Shown in pieces: positions 47,893-56,379 of a stretch of 64,000 nt of DNA; the stretch's first letter is position 1; the number at the start of each line of letters is the position of its first letter. The stretch spans positions 62,001 through 126,000 of the forward strand of contig NZ_VSEY01000021.1 of the NCBI RefSeq assembly GCF_008086045.1. Direction: 5' to 3'. Below the pieces are notes generated by a model that did not search any database, was not told the DNA's origin, and was given only the letters and a program-made list of their open reading frames with translations. Position numbers and translations under genes: made by a program. The stretch is from Nonomuraea sp. PA05. Its GTDB lineage: Bacteria; Actinomycetota; Actinomycetes; Streptosporangiales; Streptosporangiaceae.

Positions 47893-48759
47893 ATGGGGTT
47901 GCTGCGCAAGGTGGCGGCCGTCATCGCGCTGGGCGTGCTGCTCGCCGCCTGCGGATCGGGCACAGGAGGATCGGAGCCGGCGAAGCTGACGATCGGGCTG
48001 CCGCCCGGCGAGGACAGTCCGGAGCAGTTGCAACTGTCGGAGACGCTCAAGAAACTGTTCGCCGACGCGACGGGACTGCAGGTCGAGGTGCAGCGCACCG
48101 CCGACTACATGGGCGTCGTGGAGGCGATGCGCGGCGGCCACGTGGACGCGGCGTTGTTCAGCCCGTTCGCGACCGTCATCGGCATGGAGACGGCGCCCAT
48201 CGAGCTGCTGCTGGCGAGCAAGGGCGGCACGGACCCGGCCTCGGTGATCGTGACGCCGAAGGACAGCGGGATCACCGAGCTGGCGCAGCTCAAGGGCAAG
48301 ACGATCACCCTGGTCGACCCGGCCTCCGCCACGGGCAACCTGATGCCCCGGCAGAAGCTGAAGGAGGCGGGGCTGGAGGTCGAGCGCGACTACCAGGTGA
48401 CCTACGCGGGCAGCCACGACGCCGTCGGCGCCGCCGTGAACTCCGGCAAGATCGACGCGGGCGCCATGAACTACGTCGGCTATCGGACCATGGTCGAGAA
48501 GGGCGTGATCGACGGCTCCGAGGTGCGGGTGCTGGCCGAGACGGGGCCCGTCGTCATGGGCGCCACGATCGTGGTCCGCAAGGAGCTCGACCCGGCCGTC
48601 AAGCAGGCCATCCAGGACAAGCTGCCGGCCGCCTGGCCCACCGACCCCACCATGCTGCGGACGCTGGGGGCGGCGCCGGCCAAGCCCGACGAGGCCGCGG
48701 TGACCGCCGCCAAGAAGGTCGTCACCGACCTGGGCATCAAGCTGGAGAACATCAGATGA
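47893..48759 (+). CDS. phnD: Phosphonate/phosphate-type ABC substrate-binding lipoprotein
   Basis: A 288-aa exported lipoprotein. The lipobox is LLAAC with Cys20. The PhnD fold is visible in LKKLFADATGLQVEVQRTAD, GHVDAALFSPFATV and VTYAGSHDAVGAAVNSGKID. It would bind phosphonate, phosphite or an organophosphate outside and hand it to the permease. The ATG at 47893 has a GGGAG site. It overlaps phnC by ATGA. Confidence 0.93.
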   Translation: MGLLRKVAAVIALGVLLAACGSGTGGSEPAKLTIGLPPGEDSPEQLQLSETLKKLFADATGLQVEVQRTADYMGVVEAMRGGHVDAALFSPFATVIGMETAPIELLLASKGGTDPASVIVTPKDSGITELAQLKGKTITLVDPASATGNLMPRQKLKEAGLEVERDYQVTYAGSHDAVGAAVNSGKIDAGAMNYVGYRTMVEKGVIDGSEVRVLAETGPVVMGATIVVRKELDPAVKQAIQDKLPAAWPTDPTMLRTLGAAPAKPDEAAVTAAKKVVTDLGIKLENIR

Positions 48760-49505
48760 CGGCGGTCTCCGTGCGCGGGCTGCGGGTCAGCTTCGGCGAG
48801 GTGCGGGCCGTGGACGGGATCGACCTGGAGGTGGCGCCCGGCGAGTTCGTCTGCCTGGTCGGGCCGAGCGGCTCGGGCAAGTCGACGCTGCTCCGCTGCC
48901 TGAACGGCCTGCAGCGGCCGACCTCGGGCGAGGTCAGGGTGGCGGGCGCGGACCCGTGCACGGCGGGCGCGCTGCGCGGCCGGATCGGCTTCGTCTTCCA
49001 GAACCACAACCTGGTCGGCCGCGGCTCGGTGCTGACGAATGTGCTGACCGGCGCCCTGGCCAGGACCTCCTCGCTGGCGAGCCTCCTGCACGTCTTCCCC
49101 AGGGACGTCAGGACGGAGGCGCTGCACCTGCTGGCCAGGTTCGGGCTGGAGGGCAAGGCCAGGGCGCGGGCCCGCACGCTCAGCGGCGGGCAGCAGCAGC
49201 GCGTCGCCATCGCTCGCGCGCTGATGCAGCACCCGGTGCTGGTGCTGGCCGACGAGCCGGTGGCCAGCCTCGACCCCAAGCTGGCCGCCGGCGTGCTGGG
49301 CGAGCTGAAGGCGCTGGCCGAGCAGGAGGGCATCCCGGTGCTCTGCAGCATCCACGTGGTGGCGCTGGCCCGCCGCTTCGCCGACCGGATCGTCGCGGTC
49401 GCCGACGGGCGGGTCGTCTACGACGGGTCCGCCGCCGAATTCACCGAGGAGGAGGTGTTCAGGACCTATGGCTACGCCGACGAGTACGGCCCCGCCGCGG
49501 CCTGA
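48756..49505 (+). CDS. phnC: Phosphonate-type ABC transporter ATPase
   Basis: A 249-aa ATP-binding subunit. Walker A GPSGSGKST, signature LSGGQQQRVAIARAL, Walker B VLVLADEP and the SIHVVALA His loop are all intact. The insert PRDVRTEALHLLARFGL is typical of PhnC. Coupled to phnD by ATGA, and phnE begins inside its end (38-bp overlap). Confidence 0.95.
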   Translation: MTAVSVRGLRVSFGEVRAVDGIDLEVAPGEFVCLVGPSGSGKSTLLRCLNGLQRPTSGEVRVAGADPCTAGALRGRIGFVFQNHNLVGRGSVLTNVLTGALARTSSLASLLHVFPRDVRTEALHLLARFGLEGKARARARTLSGGQQQRVAIARALMQHPVLVLADEPVASLDPKLAAGVLGELKALAEQEGIPVLCSIHVVALARRFADRIVAVADGRVVYDGSAAEFTEEEVFRTYGYADEYGPAAA

Positions 49506-50307
49506 GACGAGGGAACTGCCCGAGGGGCTGCGCGGCCTGGCCTCGCCGCTGCGCCGCCCGTCGGCCGGCACGTTCACCGCGCTGGTGGTGGCGATCGCCG
49601 CCGTGGTGTGGTCGGCGCAGGGCGCCCAGTTCAGCCTGGGCGGGCTGGTCAGCGGCATCCCGGACATCGCCGACTTCCTGGCCCGCCTGTGGCCGCCCGA
49701 CTTCGCCAAGCTCGGGAAGATCGTCGCGCTGCTCGTCGAGACGTTGCAGATGGCGATCCTCGGCACGCTGCTGGGCGCCGTCGCCTCGCTGCTGCTCAGC
49801 TTCACCGCCGCCCGCAACATCGCGCCGCGACCCGTCTACCTGGTCAGCCGCTTCGTCCTGAACGTGCTGCGCTCGATCCCCGAGCTGGTGTTCGCGCTCA
49901 TGTTCGTCACGGCCGTGGGGCTGGGGCCGTTCGCCGGCATCCTGGCGCTGGCCATCGGCGTGATCGGCACCATGGCCAAGATCTTCGCCGAGGCCATCGA
50001 GTCCATCGACCCGGGGCCGGTGGAGGCCATGCGGGCCGTGGGCGCCGGGCGTGCGCAGACGGTGGTGTTCGCCATGTTGCCGCAGGCCATGCCCATGATC
50101 ACGTCGTACACGCTGATGTTGTGGGAGGGCAACGTCCGGCATGCCACGATCCTCGGCCTGGTCGGGGCGGGCGGCATCGGGCTGGAGCTGACCCTGGCCA
50201 TGCGGCTGTACGACTTCGGCCACCTGCTGGCGATCATCATCTGCATCGTCGTTCTGGTGACCGCCATCGACCGGCTCAGCGCCTTCCTCCGCGCCCGCCT
50301 GTCCTGA
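49468..50307 (+). CDS. phnE: Phosphonate-type ABC transporter permease
   Basis: A 279-aa inner-membrane subunit with about six helices. The EAA loop is EAMRAVGAGRAQTVVFAMLPQ, which docks onto PhnC. A cytoplasmic N-terminal tail of about 35 residues precedes the first helix. Only one permease gene is present, so it probably acts as a homodimer. It overlaps phnC by 38 bp and has a GGAGG upstream. Confidence 0.94.
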   Translation: MATPTSTAPPRPETRELPEGLRGLASPLRRPSAGTFTALVVAIAAVVWSAQGAQFSLGGLVSGIPDIADFLARLWPPDFAKLGKIVALLVETLQMAILGTLLGAVASLLLSFTAARNIAPRPVYLVSRFVLNVLRSIPELVFALMFVTAVGLGPFAGILALAIGVIGTMAKIFAEAIESIDPGPVEAMRAVGAGRAQTVVFAMLPQAMPMITSYTLMLWEGNVRHATILGLVGAGGIGLELTLAMRLYDFGHLLAIIICIVVLVTAIDRLSAFLRARLS

Positions 50308-50333
50308 AATATCGTGAAATCACGGGAGAAGTC

Positions 50334-51005
50334 ATGTTGATCAATCTGCGTGACGTCGGCCACCTCGCCGGCGCGCCCCTGTACCGCTCCGCGCAGCCCC
50401 ACGGCCTGGCCGTGGCCGACGCCGCCGCACTCGCCGCCGACCTCGGCCTGCGCACGATCATCGACCTGCGCTCGCTCCCCGAGCAGGAGGCCGTGCCGTG
50501 GCCGCTCCTGCCGGACGGCGTCCGCGTGCACAGCATCCCGTTCGGCCCCGGCACCACGTCGGTGGACAACCTGTCCTGGATCATCGGGCCGGCCGACATG
50601 GGCGTCATGTACGCGCACATGGCCAGGGAGTCGGCGGCCGACCTGGTCAGGATCGTCCGCCTGCTGTCCGAGGGGCCCGCGCTCGTGCACTGCGCCGCGG
50701 GCAAGGACAGGACCGGCGTCGTGATCGCGATCACGCTGTCGCTGCTCGGCGTGGAGGCGGCGCGCATCAGCGAGGACTACGCGCTCACCGAGGCCGCCAT
50801 GCCCGCGCTCATGAAGAGCTGGGAGGCGGCCGCGGCACAGGTCCCCATGCTCACGGCGATCCCGGAGATCCTCATGCGGGCGCCCGCCGAGGCCATGCTC
50901 GCGTTCCTGACGGAGCTGGGCGACGTGCGCGCGCTGCTCGACCCGCACGGCCTGACCGACGCCGACCTCACCGCGCTCCGTGCCGCCTTCGAACGCCGGA
51001 CCTAG
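50334..51005 (+). CDS. Tyrosine-phosphatase-superfamily phosphatase
   Basis: A 223-aa PTP-fold phosphatase. The P-loop HCAAGKDRTG gives Cys120 and Arg126; a candidate general acid is in the ADMGVM region. It begins LINLRDVGHLAG, typical of the PtpB-like group that hydrolyses phosphoprotein or phosphoinositide-like substrates. It lies 26 bp after phnE in the same operon, with a GGGAGAA site. No C-P lyase or phosphonatase is present, so this enzyme may release phosphate from the imported compound. Confidence 0.87.
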   Translation: MLINLRDVGHLAGAPLYRSAQPHGLAVADAAALAADLGLRTIIDLRSLPEQEAVPWPLLPDGVRVHSIPFGPGTTSVDNLSWIIGPADMGVMYAHMARESAADLVRIVRLLSEGPALVHCAAGKDRTGVVIAITLSLLGVEAARISEDYALTEAAMPALMKSWEAAAAQVPMLTAIPEILMRAPAEAMLAFLTELGDVRALLDPHGLTDADLTALRAAFERRT

Positions 51006-51014
51006 CATGAGGGC

Positions 51015-51611
51015 ATGTTCTTCGAGTCAGTACGGACTGAAGAGATCAACCCCCGATTAGCCGACATCGAGCTCCCCGCCTGGCTCGGCCCGCCCGTCAC
51101 CGAGATGGGCACGCTGCTGCCCATGGAGCGGCTGCTGGCCCGCAGCGACAACGTGGTGCTCAACCTGGCGTTCGTCCGCGCCTACCGGGCGGGCTGCTCG
51201 TTCCAGGTGGAGATCGCCTTCAGGCAGGGCGACCTGCACGGCGGCGACTTCCTGGAGCTGCACATGATGGCGATGTACGCCACGCCCCGGTTCACGCTGC
51301 GCGCCGGCGAGCCGCTGCCCGACCGGCTGCTGCGGTGGGGCGTGCGCTTCAGCAACGGCACGAAGCTGACCAGCATCGACGACAGGAGCGGCGAGCCGTC
51401 CGCGCCGCTGCTCCAGGCGATGCACCAGGGCGGCGGCGAGACCGGCTCCATGCTCGGCGGGACCCGGCTGTGGTTGTGGCCGCTGCCGCCGCCCGAGCCG
51501 TTCGAGCTGGCCGTCGAGTGGCCGATGGGCGGCATCGGGCTGACCATCGTCGAGCTCGACGGCGCCGCCATCGTCGCGGCAGGCCGCCGCTCCACCGACT
51601 TCTGGCCCTGA
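51015..51611 (+). CDS. Conserved hypothetical protein
   Basis: A 198-aa cytoplasmic protein, beta-rich, starting MFFESVRTEEINPRLADIEL. Recognisable elements are a two-sheet pattern (NVVLNLAFVRAYRAGCSFQVEIAF, RWGVRFSNGTKLTS) and an ending WPMGGIGLTIVELDGAAI. It looks like a protein widespread in actinobacteria without known function. It starts 9 bp after the phosphatase stop, so it may be the last gene of the phn operon. Confidence 0.75.
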   Translation: MFFESVRTEEINPRLADIELPAWLGPPVTEMGTLLPMERLLARSDNVVLNLAFVRAYRAGCSFQVEIAFRQGDLHGGDFLELHMMAMYATPRFTLRAGEPLPDRLLRWGVRFSNGTKLTSIDDRSGEPSAPLLQAMHQGGGETGSMLGGTRLWLWPLPPPEPFELAVEWPMGGIGLTIVELDGAAIVAAGRRSTDFWP

Positions 51612-51707
51612 TCAGAGCGCCCTTCGTCGAAGACACCCCGCCGGAGTTTTTCCTCTGCTTACTTATGCGTTCATTGTCCGGTTAAGGGAAAGCAGTGTGA
51701 TCCTGAG

Positions 51708-54698
51708 GTGCTCTCTCCCCGTTCGTGGCTTGCCACGGCGATCACCGGCGCCTTAATCAGCACCGTCGTCGCCGTCCCGGCATCAGCCGCATCCGTTCCC
51801 ACCCGTGACCCCGCCGCCCATGTCGATCCGCTGATCGGCTCCGCCGGAGGCGGCAACACCTATCCCGGGGCCGTCGTCCCGTTCGGCATGATCTCCTGGA
51901 GCCCCACCAACACGGCCGGCGACCAGACCAACGCCGCCGGCGCCAACGGCTACTCCTACAACACCCCGCGCGTACGCGGCTTCGCGCTCACGCACGTCAA
52001 CGGCGCGGGCTGCCATCCGGGCGCCGCCGGGGACGTCCCGATCATGCCGTTCGCCGGCGAGGTCACCTCGTCCCCCACCGCGGACACCACCGACGCGGTC
52101 TACGCGAGCACCTTCAGCCACGACAACGAGAGCGCCCAGCCCGGCCGCTACACGGTCACACTCGACTCCGGCGTCAGAACCGACCTGTCGGTCACCACCC
52201 GCGCGGGCGTCGGCGAGTTCACCTTCCCGCAGGACAAGCAGGCCAATCTGCTCTTCCGCGTGTCGAACTCGCTGAACGGCAGCGAGGACGCCGAGATCAC
52301 CATCGACCCCGCCACCCGCACGGTCACCGGCTCCGTCCTGACCGGCGCGTTCTGCGGCCGCCGCGCCAACGGCGGCGTGAACAACCGCAAGACCTACTAC
52401 CGGCTGCACTTCGCCGCCACCTTCGACCGCGCCTTCTCCGGCACCGGCACGTGGGTCAACGGCGAGCTGCGCAAGGACACCACCACGGCCGCCGGCGGCG
52501 AGGGCTACGCCACCGGCGCCGACCGCGCGGGCAAGGGCTCCGGCGGGTACGTCAGCTTCGACACCACCTCCGACGCCGACGTGCGCATGAAGGTCGGCAT
52601 CTCCTACACCAGCCTCGACGCGGCCAGGCAGAACCTGGCCAAGGAGATCTCCCGCCGCGACGACGTCGCGTCCGTGGCCGGCAGGGCTCGCCGCGCCTGG
52701 AACGACAGCCTGCGCTCGATCGAGGTGTCGGGCGGCTCGGCCGACCAGCTCACCACGTTCTACACCGCGATGTACCACTCCTACCTCCAGCCGAACGTCA
52801 CCAGCGACGTGGCGGGCACCTACCTGGGCAGCGACCAGAAGGTGCACCGGCTGGCCAGGGGGCAGCGCGTCCAGTACGGCAACTTCTCCGGCTGGGACCA
52901 GTACCGCGCCCACACCCAGCTCCTGGCCCTGCTCGAACCGCAGGTCGCCGGCGACTACGCCCAGTCGCTGTACAACCTGGCGCGGCAGAACGGCGGCGTC
53001 TGGGACCGCTGGGTGCACGTCAACGGCCCCACCCACGTCATGACCGGCGACCCGTCGGCCCCCACGCTGGCCGGCTTCCACGCGCTCGGGGTGCGCAACT
53101 TCGACGTGCGCGGCGCCTTCGACTCGCTCTACGAGCAGGCCACCGTGCCGCACGAGTCCGGGCTGTCCGACAAGGGCTGCCCCGGCCAGTGCGAGGGCCA
53201 GCGCCCCAACCTGGCCGAGTACCTGCGCCTGCACTACGCCCCGCAGGACACCTGCCACTGCTGGGGCGGCGCCGCCGAGACCCTGGAGGACGCCACGGCG
53301 GACTTCGCGCTGGCCGACTGGGCCGGGCGCATCGGCCGCGAGCAGGAGCGCGACGAGCTGCTGCCGCGCGCGAGCTGGTGGCGCAACACGTTCAACCCGT
53401 CCGCCGGCGCGGAGGGCGGCTACCAGCAGGCGCGCAAGGCCGACGGAAGCTGGCTGTGGCCGTTCTCGGCGACCTCGGATGCCGGATTCGCCCAGGGCAC
53501 CAGCGCCACCTACACCTGGATGGTCCAGCACGACGTGTCGGGCCTGGCCGCCGCCATGGGCGGCAAGGAGCAGGCGGCCAAGCGGCTCGACACGTTCTTC
53601 CACCGGCCCGACGGCTCGTGGGCGACCGGCGGCGACGGCTTCCGCTACGACCCGACGAACGAGCCGGGCATCCACGTCCCGTGGCTCTACAACGCGCTCG
53701 GCCAGCCGTGGAAGACCCAGGAGACGGTGCGCGCGATGGCGTCGCTGGTCTACAAGACGGGCCCCAGCGGCCTGCCCGGCAACGACGACCTCGGCACCAT
53801 GTCCGCCTGGTACGTCTTCGCCGCACTCGGCATGTACCCGCAGACGCCCAGCCGCGCCGAGATGCTGCTGTCCAGCCCCATGTTCCCGAAGGCGTCGATC
53901 AAGCGCGGCAACGGCCGCACGATCACGGTGACGGCCCCGCAGGCCGCCCCCGACGCGATCTACGTCCAGGACGTGAAGGTCAACGGCCGGGCGTACGGCA
54001 AGTCCTGGCTGCCCGAGTCGCTGCTGAACCGCGGCGGCGAGGTCGTCGTGAACGTAGGCGCCACCGCGAACCAGCAGTGGGCCACCGCCGCCGCCGACCT
54101 GCCCGTGGACCACGTGCCCGCCGCGCAGACCCCGATCCCGAACCTGCCCGCCGCGTGCGAGCCGGTCGGCACGGCCTGCGCGCAGCGGCTCCAGTACGAC
54201 GTGGACGGCGTGGCCACCGCCGACGCCAAGGCGCAGGGCAACCTGGACGGCAAGGGCTGGAGCTTCCCCGCCGAGCAGCTCCCCGCCCCCGGCCCGTACG
54301 AGAGCTATCTCATCCCCGGCACCAAGGGCACGGCGGGCAACTTCCACAGCCTGCGCGGCCAGCGCACCTACCTCACGCCGGGCCGCTACCAGGCGCTCGA
54401 CCTGCTGGTCACGGCCGTCAACGGCGACCAGCAGACCGAGCTGACGATCACCTACGCGGACGGGACGACGTCCGCGGCGCCGCTCAAGGTGACCGACTGG
54501 GCGGCGGCGGCCCCGCGCTTCGGTGAACAGGCGGCCGTCACGGCGGACACCCGCTACAACGTCAACGGCACCGCCGACGGGCGCAAGGTGAGCGTCTGGC
54601 GCGTCTCGGTGCCGGTGGACGCGGCCCGCGAGGCGGTCTCGTTCACCAGCCCGGCCGCCGCCAACATCAAGATCCTCGCCCTCAGCACCCGGACGTGA
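51708..54698 (+). CDS. Secreted GH92 alpha-mannosidase
   Basis: A 996-aa exported enzyme (signal peptide ending VPASAAS). GH92 hallmarks are HVDPLIGSAGGGNTYPGAVV, PFGMISWSP, WDQYRAHTQ and GNDDLGTMSAWYVFAALGMY, the last containing the catalytic acidic residues. GH92 enzymes are calcium-dependent exo-alpha-mannosidases, often alpha-1,2, acting on glycoprotein or fungal mannan glycans. A C-terminal beta-sandwich (about 790-996) looks like a carbohydrate-binding module. GTG start. A strong terminator follows. Confidence 0.95.
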   Translation: MLSPRSWLATAITGALISTVVAVPASAASVPTRDPAAHVDPLIGSAGGGNTYPGAVVPFGMISWSPTNTAGDQTNAAGANGYSYNTPRVRGFALTHVNGAGCHPGAAGDVPIMPFAGEVTSSPTADTTDAVYASTFSHDNESAQPGRYTVTLDSGVRTDLSVTTRAGVGEFTFPQDKQANLLFRVSNSLNGSEDAEITIDPATRTVTGSVLTGAFCGRRANGGVNNRKTYYRLHFAATFDRAFSGTGTWVNGELRKDTTTAAGGEGYATGADRAGKGSGGYVSFDTTSDADVRMKVGISYTSLDAARQNLAKEISRRDDVASVAGRARRAWNDSLRSIEVSGGSADQLTTFYTAMYHSYLQPNVTSDVAGTYLGSDQKVHRLARGQRVQYGNFSGWDQYRAHTQLLALLEPQVAGDYAQSLYNLARQNGGVWDRWVHVNGPTHVMTGDPSAPTLAGFHALGVRNFDVRGAFDSLYEQATVPHESGLSDKGCPGQCEGQRPNLAEYLRLHYAPQDTCHCWGGAAETLEDATADFALADWAGRIGREQERDELLPRASWWRNTFNPSAGAEGGYQQARKADGSWLWPFSATSDAGFAQGTSATYTWMVQHDVSGLAAAMGGKEQAAKRLDTFFHRPDGSWATGGDGFRYDPTNEPGIHVPWLYNALGQPWKTQETVRAMASLVYKTGPSGLPGNDDLGTMSAWYVFAALGMYPQTPSRAEMLLSSPMFPKASIKRGNGRTITVTAPQAAPDAIYVQDVKVNGRAYGKSWLPESLLNRGGEVVVNVGATANQQWATAAADLPVDHVPAAQTPIPNLPAACEPVGTACAQRLQYDVDGVATADAKAQGNLDGKGWSFPAEQLPAPGPYESYLIPGTKGTAGNFHSLRGQRTYLTPGRYQALDLLVTAVNGDQQTELTITYADGTTSAAPLKVTDWAAAAPRFGEQAAVTADTRYNVNGTADGRKVSVWRVSVPVDAAREAVSFTSPAAANIKILALSTRT

Positions 54699-54701
54699 CC
54701 G

Positions 54702-54745
54702 GCTACGCGAAGGCGCCCGCTACGGCGTCAGCGCCTTCGCGTAGC
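54702..54745. terminator. Bidirectional hairpin at GH92/GNAT gene ends
   Basis: A 15-bp perfect stem, GCTACGCGAAGGCGC at 54702-54716 and its complement at 54731-54745, with a 14-nt loop. The right arm lies inside the final codons of the GNAT gene, whose TAG is in the loop. Confidence 0.85.
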
Positions 54746-55157
54746 AGCGGGTCAGGGGCGCGTCCACATACCGCCCGTACGGCTCGGTGAGCGTGTACGC
54801 GCACCGCTCGTACAACGCGATGGCCTCGGGCTGCCGCAACCCGGTGGCCAGCCGCAGCCGCTCGTACCCCAGCCTCCTGGCCAGCTCCTCAAGGGCGGAG
54901 AGCAGCGAGGTGGCGATCCCCCGCCCCCGCTGCTCCGGCACCACGTACATGCGCTTGAGCTCCCCGGTGACGTCGTCCACCGGCTGCACGGCCCCGCACC
55001 CGACGGCCCGCCCGTCCACGGAGGCCACCAGATACCTGGCCTCCTCCTTCACCTGGGAGCGCCCCTCGGCCCCGTACCTGGCGACCAGCTCGGCGAAGGC
55101 CGCGTCGAGCAGGACGGCCAGCTCGCGGTCCGCGACGGCCCGCTCCTCGATCTTCAC
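54720..55157 (-). CDS. GNAT-family N-acetyltransferase
   Basis: A 145-aa acetyltransferase. The acetyl-CoA loop is VVPEQRGRGIATSLL (R/Q-x-x-G-x-G/A). Preceding strands are ARYLVASVDGRAVGCGAV and GELKRMYV. The substrate is unknown. Its last codons form one arm of a terminator hairpin. It is downstream of the ROK regulator on the same strand, 21 bp away, so the two may be co-transcribed. Confidence 0.9.
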   Translation of the reverse strand: MKIEERAVADRELAVLLDAAFAELVARYGAEGRSQVKEEARYLVASVDGRAVGCGAVQPVDDVTGELKRMYVVPEQRGRGIATSLLSALEELARRLGYERLRLATGLRQPEAIALYERCAYTLTEPYGRYVDAPLTRCYAKALTP

Positions 55158-55178
55158 CCCGACATGGTACGAAATGCC

Positions 55179-56324
55179 CTACAACCCGAGCATCTGGGCA
55201 GGCTCCGCCAGGATCTTCTGAATGATCGACCCGGCCGCCCCGAGCACGGCCGCGTCGCCCCCCGTCCCCGAGACCACCAGCGCGGGCGGCGTCCCCCGCA
55301 TCTGCCCCAGCCGGGCCCGCATCCCCTCCGTCACCGGCCTCTCCAGCCAGCGGAACAGCGGCGCGTAGACCCCGCCGAGCACGATCCGCCCGGGGTCGAG
55401 CAGGTGCACGGCGGAGGTGAGCGCCACGCCGAGCGCGTGCCCGGCCCGATCGCACGCCTCCCGCGCCCGCCCGTCGCCCGACTCCAGCCGCGCGACCAGT
55501 TCGCCGACCGAGGCCACGTCGCCGAGCAGCGCGTCCTGGCCCGCGTACACCTCAAGGCAGCCCCGCCCGCCGCACCGGCAGGTGGGCCCGTCCGGCACCA
55601 CGACCACATGCCCCAGCTCGCCGGCCAGCCCGAACGTGCCCCTGAACACCATGCCCTCGACCACCAGACCGGCGCCGATGCCGATCTCGCCGGACACGTA
55701 GAGGAAGTCGGGCTCGCGCGAGCCGAACCACAGCTCGCCGAGCGCCGCCAGGTTGGCCTCGTTGTCGACGACGAACGGCAGGTCCACCAGGTCCTCGACC
55801 CGGACGTCCCGCCAGCCCAGGTGCGGCGCGCTGCGCAGCACCCCGCCCTCGACCGTGCCCGGCACGGCCAGCGCCGCGCCGATCACCCGCAGGCCGCCCG
55901 CCTCGGCTTCGGCGGTGACCTCCTTGACCAGGTCGCGCAGCTCGGCCAGGATGCGCGCGGGATCGGAGTTGCGGTTGTCGGCGGGCCTGACGCGCCGCAG
56001 CCGCACGTCCCTGGTGACGTCGACCACGCACGCCGCCAGGTAGTCGATGTTGATCTCCAGCCCGAGCGCGGCCACGCGGTGCCCGCTCAGGCTGACCGCC
56101 ACGCCGGGCCGCCCCCGTTCGCCGCCCCGCACGGTGCCGCTCTCGGTCACCACGCCCGCCTCCAGCAGGTCCGCGACCAGGCTGGATACGGTGGTCTTGG
56201 TGAGCCCGGTGCTCTCGGCCAGCGCCGCGCGGGTGTGCGGTCCTGACCGGTGAATGGTCGCCAGGACTACGGCCAGGTTACGGGCGCGCATGGAATCATG
56301 CCGGACCCCTCTTGACGACACCAT
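55179..56324 (-). CDS. ROK-family transcriptional regulator (XylR-like)
   Basis: A 381-aa protein with an N-terminal winged helix (RAALAESTGLTKTTVSSLVADLLEAG split over residues 30-60) and a ROK sugar-binding domain. It has the ATP/sugar motif region GLEINIDYLAACVVDVT, DNEANLAALGE and the zinc cluster CRCGGRGCLE. Divergent from xylA, it probably represses that operon until xylose or a related sugar is bound. The ATG at 56324 has an ideal GAGGAGGTG site; a GTG at 56330 lies inside it. Confidence 0.93.
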   Translation of the reverse strand: MVSSRGVRHDSMRARNLAVVLATIHRSGPHTRAALAESTGLTKTTVSSLVADLLEAGVVTESGTVRGGERGRPGVAVSLSGHRVAALGLEINIDYLAACVVDVTRDVRLRRVRPADNRNSDPARILAELRDLVKEVTAEAEAGGLRVIGAALAVPGTVEGGVLRSAPHLGWRDVRVEDLVDLPFVVDNEANLAALGELWFGSREPDFLYVSGEIGIGAGLVVEGMVFRGTFGLAGELGHVVVVPDGPTCRCGGRGCLEVYAGQDALLGDVASVGELVARLESGDGRAREACDRAGHALGVALTSAVHLLDPGRIVLGGVYAPLFRWLERPVTEGMRARLGQMRGTPPALVVSGTGGDAAVLGAAGSIIQKILAEPAQMLGL

Positions 56325-56340
56325 GCCCACCTCCTCAGGA

Positions 56341-56363
56341 TTAATACAGATTATGGACTAAAG
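56341..56363. promoter_or_regulatory. AT-rich divergent promoter/operator for xylA and ROK regulator
   Basis: The 55-bp gap contains TTAATACAGATTATGGACTA, strikingly AT-rich for this genome. It has imperfect TTAA/TTTAG dyad symmetry and possible -10 sequences on both strands. It is the likely ROK binding site. Confidence 0.5.
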
Positions 56364-56379
56364 CCCGCGAAGGATGGAA

